A DNA stretch of 61,999 nt, from positions 1 to 61,999 of the forward strand of contig UQMA01000005.1 in assembly GCA_900542055.1 (NCBI GenBank). The letters run 5' to 3'. The notes beneath the pieces were generated by a model. That model did no database searches and was not told the origin of the DNA. It saw only the letters and a program-made list of their open reading frames with translations. The translations under genes were made by a program, and so were the position numbers. Origin of the DNA: an uncultured Azospirillum sp. (GTDB taxonomy: Bacteria; Pseudomonadota; Alphaproteobacteria; RF32; CAG-239). How positions within the stretch are numbered: the first letter of the stretch is position 1; every line of letters starts with the position of its first letter. Of this stretch, positions 50,430-59,612 are shown piece after piece.

Positions 50430-51035
50430 ATGAAAAAATTTCTAGCCGTATTAGCTGTATTAGCTATGGTAAGTGCTTGCGCTTCCACCGAAGACCAAGC
50501 CGCCCCTAAAAAATTTAAAGAATCTCGTTTTGATGCGCAGCAGCAAATTAATCTCAAAGTTAACAAAGTTGAAGTCGTATCCGAGTTTGTTCCGTCTTTC
50601 ACACGTCCGAACGTTGAACATTTGTTCCCTGTTTCAATTGAGAAAACAGCAATCAATTGGGCTAATGATCGTTTGAAAGCAGTTGATTTTTCATCCAACA
50701 AACAAGCTACATTCACTGTAAAAGACGCCAGTGTTACAGAAGAAATTATCAAATCTGAAAAACTGTTTGAAAAAGACAGCATTAAATATCGTGCAAAACT
50801 GTCTGTTGTCTTAAAGGTTAGCGACCCATATAAATTTTCAAGCGCTGAAACTTCTCTTGACGCGTGGAGAGAGTTGACAATTCCTGTTGACACACCTATT
50901 GAAGAAAAAGAAGTTTATTGGAAAAATATGGTCGATAAATTGTTTGAAGAATTTAATGCCCGTATGCAGCTGAATATTCACAAATATTTGAATATGTACA
51001 TTGAAAACAGCCAATACATCGCTGAATACGAATAA
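50430..51035 (+). CDS. Lipoprotein of unknown function
   Basis: About 201 residues from the ATG at 50430. A lipoprotein signal ends at MVSAC (Cys near residue 17). The mature domain is mixed alpha/beta with no cysteines; the segment LFPVSIEKTAINWANDRLKAVD recalls envelope lipoproteins of alphaproteobacteria, but no family name can be given. It converges on apaG with only six bases between stop codons. Confidence 0.78.
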   Translation: MKKFLAVLAVLAMVSACASTEDQAAPKKFKESRFDAQQQINLKVNKVEVVSEFVPSFTRPNVEHLFPVSIEKTAINWANDRLKAVDFSSNKQATFTVKDASVTEEIIKSEKLFEKDSIKYRAKLSVVLKVSDPYKFSSAETSLDAWRELTIPVDTPIEEKEVYWKNMVDKLFEEFNARMQLNIHKYLNMYIENSQYIAEYE

Positions 51036-51041
51036 TTTCGG

Positions 51042-51458
51042 CTAGTTAGCGCAAGCCATTATCGAATCGCCCGCATTAAATTGCAATATCGGCATTTTAA
51101 TGTTTTGGGCGATTTTTTTGCTTGCTTTTATAATGCTGCAACTGCCATAAAAAACAGCGTTAGAAGATTTCAGCGGAGCTTGCGAACTAAACTCAAAATA
51201 TTCTCCAGGTTCAATTTCAGGAATTTCTCCTTGAAACCCCGGTGTAGTATCGGAGAAAGAATTACCGCAAGAATCGGTAATATTCCAGTCTTTGCCGACC
51301 AATGTAATTTTTTCATCAGAAGTGTTTTCAATGCAAAAATAATACCCCCATACAAACTCTTTGCCAGAAGCGTTTGTATGTGTATCAACCAATTCGGAGG
51401 CGGCTGTAATAACCAAGCCGTCTTCTTGCGTTGTAATCATTTCTTCCGTAGTTTGCAT
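51042..51458 (-). CDS. apaG: ApaG (DUF525) protein
   Basis: A 138-residue beta-sandwich protein of normal length. YYFCIENTSDEKITLVGKDW, GFQGEIPEIEPGEYFEFSS and APLKSSNAVFYGSC are ApaG signatures. ApaG binds nucleotides and pyrophosphate and is linked to cobalt resistance and Mg2+ efflux, mechanism unclear. The start has AGAAGG eight bases upstream. Confidence 0.92.
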   Translation of the reverse strand: MQTTEEMITTQEDGLVITAASELVDTHTNASGKEFVWGYYFCIENTSDEKITLVGKDWNITDSCGNSFSDTTPGFQGEIPEIEPGEYFEFSSQAPLKSSNAVFYGSCSIIKASKKIAQNIKMPILQFNAGDSIMACAN

Positions 51459-51594
51459 TGTTTAACCTTCTATTAACCTTTATTAAAAAAAGGTTATGCT
51501 GAGTCTGATAAATATGCAAATACGGAATTACTTTGTTCACAAAGTTATACACATTTAAATGATGACAATAATGAAAACAGATATCCTTCATTGA

Positions 51595-51786
51595 ACCGGT
51601 GGAGGTGCTTATCAGCTAAAAACCGCATGGTTTAACCGCGATCGCCGGTGTGAAATGATGCTAACAGCATCTTTACATTCTAACCTCGGCATCGCAAGAG
51701 GGCTGCAAGGTATGAATATCCCCTGTAAACCGGAGGGCAGCAAAGCTTGCAATCACAAAAAAGGCTCTCTTTCGAGAGCCTTTTGC
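51595..51786 (+). ncRNA. Candidate structured small RNA
   Basis: This stretch between apaG and the autotransporter gene is clearly richer in G and C than other intergenic DNA here and encodes no protein. It folds into several hairpins: GCGAT-c-GCCG pairs with CGGC-ATCGC around an inner perfect stem GATGCT-AAC-AGCATC, AAACC-gcat-GGTTT lies just before, and GCTGC pairs with GCAGC further on. A terminator with a T-tail ends it on the plus strand. The size of about 190 nt would suit 6S RNA or another regulatory RNA, but I do not recognise family-specific motifs. Upstream, 51459-51594 is AT-rich with no gene. Confidence 0.4.
51757..51784. terminator. Bidirectional terminator
   Basis: Perfect 7-bp stem GGCTCTC/GAGAGCC with TTTC loop and A/T flanks. 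It ends the autotransporter gene leftward and could end a rightward small RNA. Confidence 0.88.
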
Positions 51787-51788
51787 TT

Positions 51789-54698
51789 TTACCATGTATA
51801 GCTTATTCCTATCCCAGCAGAGAAAGAATCATAACTTGAGCCGTAAGTATAATTGCCCCAAGAATAGCCGTATATACTATCGTTAAAATGATAATTTCCA
51901 CCAACTTCAATGCGAGATAAAGTCTGATCGTGATATGTGGTCAGTTCATTCATTCTTGAAATTTTAACATTATCATCGGCAGTTATGGTCTGTATTATGC
52001 TAGGTTTAACATAAACACGTCCATCAATATAATCTTTTTCTATTTTAACTCCCAATTCTGCTTCAAAATATTTTATATTATCCCAGTTATAATTTTTTCC
52101 CATATTATCAGAAGCAGAATCGAAGTTTAATTGAGTATAGTAAAAACCAATACTTGGGGACATTGTTAATTTCTTTCCGATATCATAAGTTTTACCATAT
52201 TCAGTCATTAAGCCAAATTCAACTCCGTCCGTATCAAAAGACATTCCATCATCAGTGCCAATTTCAGCCTTTTGTCCCCCTCCATATACACTGGCAAACA
52301 ACCAATGCATATTTTTATCATAGCGATAATATAATCCGCCTAGATAGCTATCAATTTTAATATCGCTGCCGATTGACGAATGAAGTTTAGTTCCTTTTCC
52401 CGATAAGTCATAACTGCCGTCACGATAAGAAACAAAGACACCTAATGTATTATTGATGTCATTTTGAAGGTCAAAACCACCTTCGACTCCCCAAATTTTG
52501 GCATCCATACTCACAGGTTTGTCAATATTAGCATTTTCTCCTTGTGTTAATACCCATGCATTGCGAAGTTTTTCTCCATTCCACGCATCTGATGCGATTT
52601 TGGTTTCCGAAACCTTATTATTAACATTTCGGAAAACGTTGCGAGTTTGTTCAACAGCTGCCTCATGCAAACCTACTCCCGCAATAATTTCCGGATTATA
52701 TACTATTGCTTTGGAAGCAGCTGGTTTTCCAGGCTCCGGAAACGTAAATTCATCGTCAATAGATAATATCGGAGGAACAAAATCTACATAGTCTTTTTCA
52801 TTATTTTCTTCTGTTCCGACCAAATACCAATAACTTCCTTGTGTTTCTCCATTTATATTATAGGCTACAGTCCATTTATACGGACTTCCGTATACTCTAA
52901 ACACACTAGGGGTTGTTCCGTTAACATCATTTGGAGCTTCTATAAATAAAACGCTTGCTCCTCTGTTATCTTCTCTGGTTTTATCATAAACTACAACCTG
53001 TGTCGTTCCCTCTATTTGACCACTGATTGACAAAATATCTGCAACCCATTTATCATTATTTTTCAACACATCGACGTGAAGGAATGTGTCTCCGGATGCT
53101 GTATAATTTTTCATTTTAATTTTATCAGCATAGTCATTATATAAGTAGAACCAAGAATCATTCAGCGTTAAGCTTGTTACTGCGTCAGCATCAAAATCAG
53201 GCGCTTTATAATTATTTTTTGCTGTTGCAACAAAGTTTCCTCTACAATTATCACCACAACCATAATCATCAGTATATGGAGCTTTGTTAAAAGACAAAAC
53301 AGCTCCGTCAACAGCGACTTCTCTAGCGTTAGAAATATAATTATTCATAAAGAATTTGCCGCTTCCATAACCTTTTATAGCAATATCATAAACCGCATTT
53401 TCTCCGGTTGCAATTCTTCCCATTATACTATCATTAAAGTATAAATTTCCTTTTCCTGTAATATCAAAAGTCAGCTTAACAGGTGTATTGCTCTCATTGT
53501 CAACAAATATCGCATTATACGCTTTGCCATATTCATTTTTTGCATAGTTACCGGTAAAATAATTATCTAAACCATTAGCAACAAACGTCATATCACCGCC
53601 AATGTACAGTGCGCCTCCATAAGCGTGTGTTGATGAGCTTTCCGCATAATTATTTATAAAGCTTCCTGTAATAGTATTTATACCGTTAGCTGAATGTATT
53701 GCTCCGCCTAATGCTTGCGGCGCTGAAACATAATTCCCAATAAAATTGCCATATATATCCGGCATAACACCTGTTTCCGCATTCATAATAGCACCGCCGT
53801 AAGCATAACTGCCTGCTTTAGCATAATTTCCGATAAAATCAGCCTGAATTAAAGGAATAATAATACCGCCTTCTACATTTTCATTACCTATTCTGGCAGC
53901 AGCGTTAAAAATTGCTCCTCCTCTAGCGTGTACTCCGCCTTCCACATAATTTCCAATAAAGGTTCCTTTTATTTTTTCAATAGTGCCGGTAAGATTAACA
54001 ATAGCCCCTCCCCCGGAAATTCCATTTGAAAAAACATGATTTCCTATAAAATTAGCATTTATTTCCTTAAAGCTACTTATTAAATTAGCCAGCGCTCCGC
54101 CAGCGGCCCGTGCATCACTGCTCGGTTTTTGGTGATTTACAGAATTGCCTATAAAATCACCTACCAACAAATTTACGCTTCCAGGCATGTTATAAGAGGC
54201 TCCGTTTTGCATGGCTCCGCCATATCCCACCGGATCGGATGTTCCAAGTTGCAGTTCATTACCAATAAAATCAGCTGTTAATTTTTCTATTTTTCCTCTG
54301 TTTACAAATGCACCAGGACTTAACCAATTTGTTCCTTGGGATTTATAAAAATACCCAGTGTATTCATCTATATTACTTGAATTGTCTTGTCTGGTATTAT
54401 GAACTTGTCCTAACTTATCTTCTCCAAGAAAATCAAGAGATATTTTTTTATACACCGGAGAGGTTGTCAAATCATCGTTAATTTTATAAAAAACAAAATC
54501 ATTATCATTCACAGAAGCAGGAGCATCAAATGTTATGCTGTACCCGCTATTTATCGAAGATTGATTTTTTTCATAGGCTTTATCAAGTGAGGGAACATAT
54601 TTATTAAAATCATACAAAACGGTTTCGCCTGAAATGGCTGCACTTGAATATAAAAATGGGCTAAGAGCTAATAATTTTGCGTAATTTTTAGTTTTCAT
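51789..54698 (-). CDS. Autotransporter with FIGN/GGAI passenger repeats
   Basis: A 969-residue outer-membrane protein. A signal peptide (about 1-23) precedes a passenger in which FI(G/N)N followed by GGA(I/M/L) recurs seven times, at about residues 144, 182, 217, 247, 288, 319 and 347. This pattern resembles the repeats of chlamydial Pmp-type and other polymorphic autotransporters and should form a beta-helix. Residues about 690-969 are a 12-strand autotransporter barrel ending in YTW, the terminal aromatic needed for BAM recognition. It likely displays an adhesin or similar surface structure. It has its own terminator. Confidence 0.88.
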   Translation of the reverse strand: MKTKNYAKLLALSPFLYSSAAISGETVLYDFNKYVPSLDKAYEKNQSSINSGYSITFDAPASVNDNDFVFYKINDDLTTSPVYKKISLDFLGEDKLGQVHNTRQDNSSNIDEYTGYFYKSQGTNWLSPGAFVNRGKIEKLTADFIGNELQLGTSDPVGYGGAMQNGASYNMPGSVNLLVGDFIGNSVNHQKPSSDARAAGGALANLISSFKEINANFIGNHVFSNGISGGGAIVNLTGTIEKIKGTFIGNYVEGGVHARGGAIFNAAARIGNENVEGGIIIPLIQADFIGNYAKAGSYAYGGAIMNAETGVMPDIYGNFIGNYVSAPQALGGAIHSANGINTITGSFINNYAESSSTHAYGGALYIGGDMTFVANGLDNYFTGNYAKNEYGKAYNAIFVDNESNTPVKLTFDITGKGNLYFNDSIMGRIATGENAVYDIAIKGYGSGKFFMNNYISNAREVAVDGAVLSFNKAPYTDDYGCGDNCRGNFVATAKNNYKAPDFDADAVTSLTLNDSWFYLYNDYADKIKMKNYTASGDTFLHVDVLKNNDKWVADILSISGQIEGTTQVVVYDKTREDNRGASVLFIEAPNDVNGTTPSVFRVYGSPYKWTVAYNINGETQGSYWYLVGTEENNEKDYVDFVPPILSIDDEFTFPEPGKPAASKAIVYNPEIIAGVGLHEAAVEQTRNVFRNVNNKVSETKIASDAWNGEKLRNAWVLTQGENANIDKPVSMDAKIWGVEGGFDLQNDINNTLGVFVSYRDGSYDLSGKGTKLHSSIGSDIKIDSYLGGLYYRYDKNMHWLFASVYGGGQKAEIGTDDGMSFDTDGVEFGLMTEYGKTYDIGKKLTMSPSIGFYYTQLNFDSASDNMGKNYNWDNIKYFEAELGVKIEKDYIDGRVYVKPSIIQTITADDNVKISRMNELTTYHDQTLSRIEVGGNYHFNDSIYGYSWGNYTYGSSYDSFSAGIGISYTW

Positions 54699-54747
54699 GA
54701 TAGTCTTCTCAAAATAGTTATAATTATTTTTTAAGTATTTAAATCAA

Positions 54748-54776
54748 AGAACAAGACTCGCATGGAGTCTTGTTCT
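54748..54776 (-). terminator. Terminator of the 54792 lipoprotein gene
   Basis: Perfect 12-bp stem AGAACAAGACTC with complement and a 5-nt loop, between the small lipoprotein gene and the autotransporter gene. Confidence 0.8.
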
Positions 54777-54791
54777 AAAAAGCATACAAAT

Positions 54792-55085
54792 TTAATCGTT
54801 ATCTTCACTTGTATTCGTGACAACAGGCTTTTTAACCTCTTTTTTCTTTTGCATAAACATATTTGGAACCGGCTCTTGTTTGCCTTCTATTTCCATCTGT
54901 GGATTAACAAAATTAATGGTTCCTTTTTCATAGAAATAAAAATCACGGCGAATATTTGCTTTGTCCTTTATAGACAATTCATTCCACTCTTTTTCGCTCA
55001 TATCATAAGGATAAGTTTCTTTTGGACCGGTATTGCATGCGGACAGCAAAACAACAACACTCAGCAAAGCAACATTTTTCAGCAT
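54792..55085 (-). CDS. Small lipoprotein
   Basis: A 97-residue protein with a lipoprotein signal ending LLSAC (Cys17). The mature part contains YDMSEKEWNELSIKDKANIRRDFYFYEKG and a Lys-rich then acidic tail; no domain is recognised. It lies between carD and the autotransporter gene, separated from the latter by a terminator. Confidence 0.78.
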   Translation of the reverse strand: MLKNVALLSVVVLLSACNTGPKETYPYDMSEKEWNELSIKDKANIRRDFYFYEKGTINFVNPQMEIEGKQEPVPNMFMQKKKEVKKPVVTNTSEDND

Positions 55086-55123
55086 CTGTTTTTCCTCTCA
55101 AAAAATCATAAACAAAACAAATT

Positions 55124-55645
55124 TTAGGCAGCTATTGCATTTGTTTCCAAAATATTAAGCAATTTTTTCGTAGCGTCATCAGCGGAAATATTTTGACAAA
55201 TAGCATACTCACTGGCCAAACGATCTAAAGCCTGTTCATAAATCTGTCTTTCGCTGTAAGACTGTTCCGATAAATTTTCGCGACGATACAAATCACGCAC
55301 CACTTCGGCAATAGCTACCGGACTGCCGGAATTAATTTTATTTTCATATTCCTGTGCGCGGCGCGACCACATAATTTTTTTAACTTTGGCTTTTCCTTTC
55401 AACACTTCCACAGCATCATCCATAACCGATGTTTCGGAAATTTTGCGCAGACCATTGCTGCTGGCTTTTGCCAAAGGGACACGCAGTGTCATTTTATCTT
55501 TATCAAAATTAACAACAATCAGTTCCAATTCGGATCCGGCAACATTTTGAGTGTATATATCGGCAACCTTACCAACGCCTTGTGCCGGATAAACCACATA
55601 TTCACCAGAATTAAAAGCAATTTTAGATGTTGTTTTTTTAATCAT
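55124..55645 (-). CDS. carD: CarD-family transcription regulator
   Basis: A 173-residue protein. The N-terminal Tudor-like RNA-polymerase-interaction domain reads FNSGEYVVYPAQGVGKV, followed by a helical DNA-binding domain with WSRRAQEYENKINSG and VRDLYRRE. CarD binds the polymerase beta subunit and stabilises open promoter complexes, mainly at rRNA and housekeeping promoters. It is widespread in alphaproteobacteria. It appears to be a single-gene unit. Confidence 0.94.
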   Translation of the reverse strand: MIKKTTSKIAFNSGEYVVYPAQGVGKVADIYTQNVAGSELELIVVNFDKDKMTLRVPLAKASSNGLRKISETSVMDDAVEVLKGKAKVKKIMWSRRAQEYENKINSGSPVAIAEVVRDLYRRENLSEQSYSERQIYEQALDRLASEYAICQNISADDATKKLLNILETNAIAA

Positions 55646-55756
55646 ATTAAATTCCCACCGTTCAAAATTTAAAAACCTTTAAAGCCTTGTTTTCCGCAAG
55701 ACAGGTGACAATATACCATATTTTGCCCCCTAAATCCAGTAGTTTTTTAATTTTTG

Positions 55757-56236
55757 TCAAGAGCGCTTAATTTTCGGAAAAAGTCCAGTTTGACGCAAAG
55801 CTTCTCCCAATACCATAGTGGCAGACACAGCCACATTTATAGAACGGGCTTTTTCCGTCATCGGAATAAGCAGCCGCGCATCAACGGTTTGGTGAACCTG
55901 TTCGGGAACACCGGCGCTTTCACGTCCTAGTAAAATAACGTCATTTGCTTTAAATTCAAATTCTGTATAAGGACTGGAAGACTTTGTCGTCAATAAAACC
56001 AACCTTCCATATTCATCGGGATGAGCTTCGGCATAGGCCATAAAATCCTCCCACGAGTTATGGCGACGATATTTTACCAATTCCAAATAATCCATACCAT
56101 AACGCCTGAGGGCATGTTCACTGAACAAAAAACCGCATGGCTCAATAATGTCCACTTCTACCCCGACACAGGCACCAAGCCGCAGCATGGTGCCTGTGTT
56201 TTGCGGCATATCAGGCTGAAAAAGCGCCAAACGCAT
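55757..56236 (-). CDS. trmL: tRNA (cytidine/uridine-34-2'-O)-methyltransferase TrmL
   Basis: A 159-residue SPOUT methyltransferase of standard size. LFQPDMPQNTGTMLRLGACVGV, ILLGRESAGVPE and IPMTEKARSINVAVSATMVLGEALRQ cover the three family motifs forming the trefoil knot. It methylates the wobble ribose of tRNA-Leu isoacceptors. It follows ileS by one base. Confidence 0.95.
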   Translation of the reverse strand: MRLALFQPDMPQNTGTMLRLGACVGVEVDIIEPCGFLFSEHALRRYGMDYLELVKYRRHNSWEDFMAYAEAHPDEYGRLVLLTTKSSSPYTEFEFKANDVILLGRESAGVPEQVHQTVDARLLIPMTEKARSINVAVSATMVLGEALRQTGLFPKIKRS

Positions 56237-56237
56237 T

Positions 56238-59200
56238 TTAGGCTCCTTTTAAAACAGAAGTTGCAACTTCCGCATCAAAACAAATTTTAACTCCGTCAAT
56301 GTCTGCCAGAGTTCCCTGTTGGCAAGAAGAAATAACTTTAACAGCCAACACCTGTTCAGCGATATAATTTTCGTTTTCTTTTAAGGCAACAGCTAAATTT
56401 TCATCAGCCGTATGCCAATTCAAAACAATGCGATCGGAAATATTAAAATTCTTATCTTTACGCAAAGTTTGAACCAAACGGACAAAGTCGCGTGCCATGC
56501 CTTCGCGCTTGAGTTCAGGCGTTACATTTGTATCAAGCAGAACCACCGCTTTGTTATCAGCAAAAGCTTGTCCGGCGATACCTTCTTTCATTTCCAAACG
56601 CACTTCAAATAAATCATTATTCAAAGTTTGTCCGCCAATATTCAAACTACCATCAGAGCTTAACTCCCATTGTCCCTGCTTATAAGCAGCCATAACAGCT
56701 CCCATTGCTTTCCCCAAAGCTTTACCTAGCAAAGGCGTATAAAGATATATTTTTTTATCAGCATAGTGAGCAAGATTATCGTCGAAACGAACTTCTTTTA
56801 CATTCAATTCGTCTTTAACAATTTCCTGATATTCGCCGCCGAAATGTCTGCCCACAACTGTTAAGCTGTTCAAAGGCAGGCGGTTGCGCAAATTTTTCTC
56901 TTCACGAATAAATTTGCCGGCAGAACACAGTTCTTGCAGAAAATCCATTTCTGACATCAAAGTTTCGTTGGTTTCAACAGCTGACAAATCTGGATAATCA
57001 GCTAAATGAACCGACTCGCCTCCGGTTAATTTTTGATATACGTATTCACAGGTAAACGGCATTAGAGGAGCCATAATTTTGCTTAAATTTGTAAGCACTG
57101 TATACAGCACATCAAAAGCCATGCCGTTTCCTTCCCAAAAACGGTCACGTGTGCGGCGAATGTACCAGTTATTCAAAATTTCCATAAAAGATGAAATTTC
57201 ATTGCAGGCCATTGCAACATCATAAGTTGACAGGCCTTTCTTAACAACAGCTGCCAAATGTTTTAATTTTGCCAGAATATAATTATCCAGAGATTCTGTT
57301 GACGAGCTGACTTCTTTGGCTTTATAACCTTCGGCATTTGCGTACAATGTGAAGAAATAAAAAGCATTCCACAATGGAATTTGCGCTATGCGGGCTGCCT
57401 TTACAATTTCTTTGCCTTCTTGGTCAACAGCCAAATTTCCGCCTTTCAAAACCGGAGAAGAAACCAAGAACCAACGTAATGTATCCGAACCGATTGTATC
57501 CAAAACCATTGTCGGATCAGGATAATTTTTAAGGCGTTTTGATAACTTTTGTCCGCCCTCAGCCATCAGCAGTCCGGTGCAAATACAATTTTTGAAAGCT
57601 GGTTTATTATGAAGCGCCGTTGACAATACAGTCAAAGTATAGAACCAACCGCGGGTCTGATCCATTGCTTCAACAATAAAATCAGCAGGAAAATGTTCTT
57701 CAAACCACTGCTTGTTTTCAAACGGATAATGAACCTGCGCATAAGGCATTGACCCAGATTCAAACCAACAGTCAAATACGTCAGATACGCGGCGCATCAT
57801 AGTCTGTCCGGAAGGATCATCAGGGTTCGGATAAACAACATCATCAATATAAGGCTTATGCAAATTATTTACGCTAAAACCTGTTTTTTCTTTGATTTCG
57901 GCAACCGAACCGAAAACATCAATCCGCGGAAATTTAGGATTATCCGATTTCCAAACCGGAATCGGCGTACCCCAAAAGCGGTTACGGGAAATCGACCAGT
58001 CACGGGCGCCTTCCAGCCATTTGCCGAAACGTCCGTCTTTAATATGTTCCGGAACCCAATTGATTTGCTGATTGTTTTTAACCATTTCATCACGGAAATC
58101 CGTTACTTTTACAAACCAGCTTGACATAGCTTTGTATATCAAAGGAGTGTCCGTGCGCCAGCAAAACGGGTATGAGTGTGTATATTGTTCTTTTTTAACC
58201 AACAATCCATTAGATTTTAACCATTGCATAATTGGTTCGTTAGTTTCAAAAACCTGTTTGCCTTGATACTCAGGAACTTCTGCAGTAAATTTACCAGCCT
58301 CATCCACAGGGCAGACAATCGGAAAGTTTTCATCATAAGCGCGGCAGGCTTCAAAGTCATCTTGTCCGAATCCGGGGGCAATATGAACAACACCGGTGCC
58401 ATCTTCAACCGATACAAACTCACCGCTTAAAACTTTAAAGCAGCCTTTTGATTTCAAATGCTTAAAATAAGGGAACATCGGCTCATAGCTCAAACCGATT
58501 AAATCGGATCCTTTTAGCGTCTGAACTTTAACTGCATGTTCCAGCTGTTTTTTGTAGCGTCCCAGCAACGCCTCAGCCAACACATATTTTTGACCGTTTT
58601 CTTCCATAACGGCGTAGGTAATGTCTTTGCCGACAGCCAACATAAGGTTGGAAGGCAAAGTCCAAGGCGTAGTTGTCCAAACTAAAATATTCAAACCGTT
58701 TTCCAGTTTGAACAAAACCGTAATTGCGTTGTCTGTTTTATCCTGATACCCTTGATTGACTTCAAAGTTTGATAACGGGGTTTCAGCCGCCCATGAATAA
58801 GGCAGAACCCTGTAATCTTCATAAACCAATCCTTTTTCATACAGTTGTTTAAAATTGGAAATAACACTTTCCATAAAAGGAAGATCCATAGTTTTGTAGT
58901 CATGATTAAAGTCCACCCAACGCCCAATGCGTTTGAACATATCAACCCAAATTCCAGAATACTTCAAAACATCCGAACGGCAAAAATCATTAAATTTTTC
59001 CACCCCGAAAGCTTCAATTTGCTTACGTCCCGAAACGCCGAGCTGTTTTTCGGCTGACATCTCTGCCGGCAACCCGTGACAATCCCATCCCAAACGGCGT
59101 TCTACTTTTTTGCCGCACATTGTTTGAAAACGAGCAACCACGTCTTTTACATACGACACCATGATATGTCCGTAGTGCGGTGTGCCATTGGCAAACGGAG

Positions 59201-59348
59201 GACCGTCATAAAAAACAAACTCAGCGGCGCCATCGCGATTATGCACTGATTTTTCAAAAGTTTTGTCTTCTTCCCAAAAATTGAGAACTTCTTTTTCTAA
59301 TTCTACAAAGTCAGGCTTTGCCTTAACTTCCGGGTAATATTTGGTCAT
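56238..59348 (-). CDS. ileS: Isoleucyl-tRNA synthetase, eukaryotic-like (type 2) form
   Basis: A 1036-residue class I synthetase. The HIGH motif is HYGH in YDGPPFANGTPHYGHI, and the KMSKS motif is KLSKR. The HYGH form, the N-terminal start YYPEVKAKPDFVELEKEVLNFWEE and the total length match the type 2 (eukaryotic-like, IleS2) group rather than the common bacterial type 1. Type 2 enzymes are generally less sensitive to mupirocin. The CP1 editing domain (about 180-390) and anticodon-binding domain (about 640-780) are in place. It is co-transcribed with trmL. Confidence 0.94.
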   Translation of the reverse strand: MTKYYPEVKAKPDFVELEKEVLNFWEEDKTFEKSVHNRDGAAEFVFYDGPPFANGTPHYGHIMVSYVKDVVARFQTMCGKKVERRLGWDCHGLPAEMSAEKQLGVSGRKQIEAFGVEKFNDFCRSDVLKYSGIWVDMFKRIGRWVDFNHDYKTMDLPFMESVISNFKQLYEKGLVYEDYRVLPYSWAAETPLSNFEVNQGYQDKTDNAITVLFKLENGLNILVWTTTPWTLPSNLMLAVGKDITYAVMEENGQKYVLAEALLGRYKKQLEHAVKVQTLKGSDLIGLSYEPMFPYFKHLKSKGCFKVLSGEFVSVEDGTGVVHIAPGFGQDDFEACRAYDENFPIVCPVDEAGKFTAEVPEYQGKQVFETNEPIMQWLKSNGLLVKKEQYTHSYPFCWRTDTPLIYKAMSSWFVKVTDFRDEMVKNNQQINWVPEHIKDGRFGKWLEGARDWSISRNRFWGTPIPVWKSDNPKFPRIDVFGSVAEIKEKTGFSVNNLHKPYIDDVVYPNPDDPSGQTMMRRVSDVFDCWFESGSMPYAQVHYPFENKQWFEEHFPADFIVEAMDQTRGWFYTLTVLSTALHNKPAFKNCICTGLLMAEGGQKLSKRLKNYPDPTMVLDTIGSDTLRWFLVSSPVLKGGNLAVDQEGKEIVKAARIAQIPLWNAFYFFTLYANAEGYKAKEVSSSTESLDNYILAKLKHLAAVVKKGLSTYDVAMACNEISSFMEILNNWYIRRTRDRFWEGNGMAFDVLYTVLTNLSKIMAPLMPFTCEYVYQKLTGGESVHLADYPDLSAVETNETLMSEMDFLQELCSAGKFIREEKNLRNRLPLNSLTVVGRHFGGEYQEIVKDELNVKEVRFDDNLAHYADKKIYLYTPLLGKALGKAMGAVMAAYKQGQWELSSDGSLNIGGQTLNNDLFEVRLEMKEGIAGQAFADNKAVVLLDTNVTPELKREGMARDFVRLVQTLRKDKNFNISDRIVLNWHTADENLAVALKENENYIAEQVLAVKVISSCQQGTLADIDGVKICFDAEVATSVLKGA

Positions 59349-59526
59349 TTTGAACCCCTGTCTAACAAATAAATTATTGAACGGATTGTTTTTGAAAAAA
59401 TAAAGAATGTATAAAGAAAAGCATATCCCCTAAGGGATAATAATCGAATTTATATGTATTATGCTTTTAAGCATTGATTTTTCTTCCTTTGAACTGCGGA
59501 TAAATTTAATACAATATATATGACAA

Positions 59527-59569
59527 GTCAAGTTTTTATAGAGAAGCATAAAACATCATAAAACTTGAC
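59527..59569. promoter_or_regulatory. Inverted and direct repeats over the promoter of the 59613 gene
   Basis: GTCAAGTTTT (59527-59536) and its exact complement (59560-59569) form a spaced dyad whose right arm overlaps the -35 hexamer. A direct repeat CATAAAAC occurs twice between the arms. The rest of 59349-59526 is AT-rich with no gene seen. Confidence 0.45.
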
Positions 59570-59593
59570 AAAAATATAAAAACAGCATAATAT
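59565..59593 (+). promoter_or_regulatory. Strong sigma70 promoter of the 59613 gene
   Basis: Perfect TTGACA (59565-59570), 17-bp spacer, TATAAT-like TAATAT (59588-59593). The start codon is only 19 bp beyond the -10, leaving a leader of about 12 nt. Confidence 0.65.
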
Positions 59594-59612
59594 TTGTCTA
59601 TAAAATATTTTT

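Noticed and set aside
51595..51786. tmRNA, SRP RNA or cobalamin riboswitch
   Set aside because: There is no tag frame or T-arm for tmRNA, no GGAAGGAAGCAGC-type SRP core, and no B12-box; it is left as an unassigned structured element.
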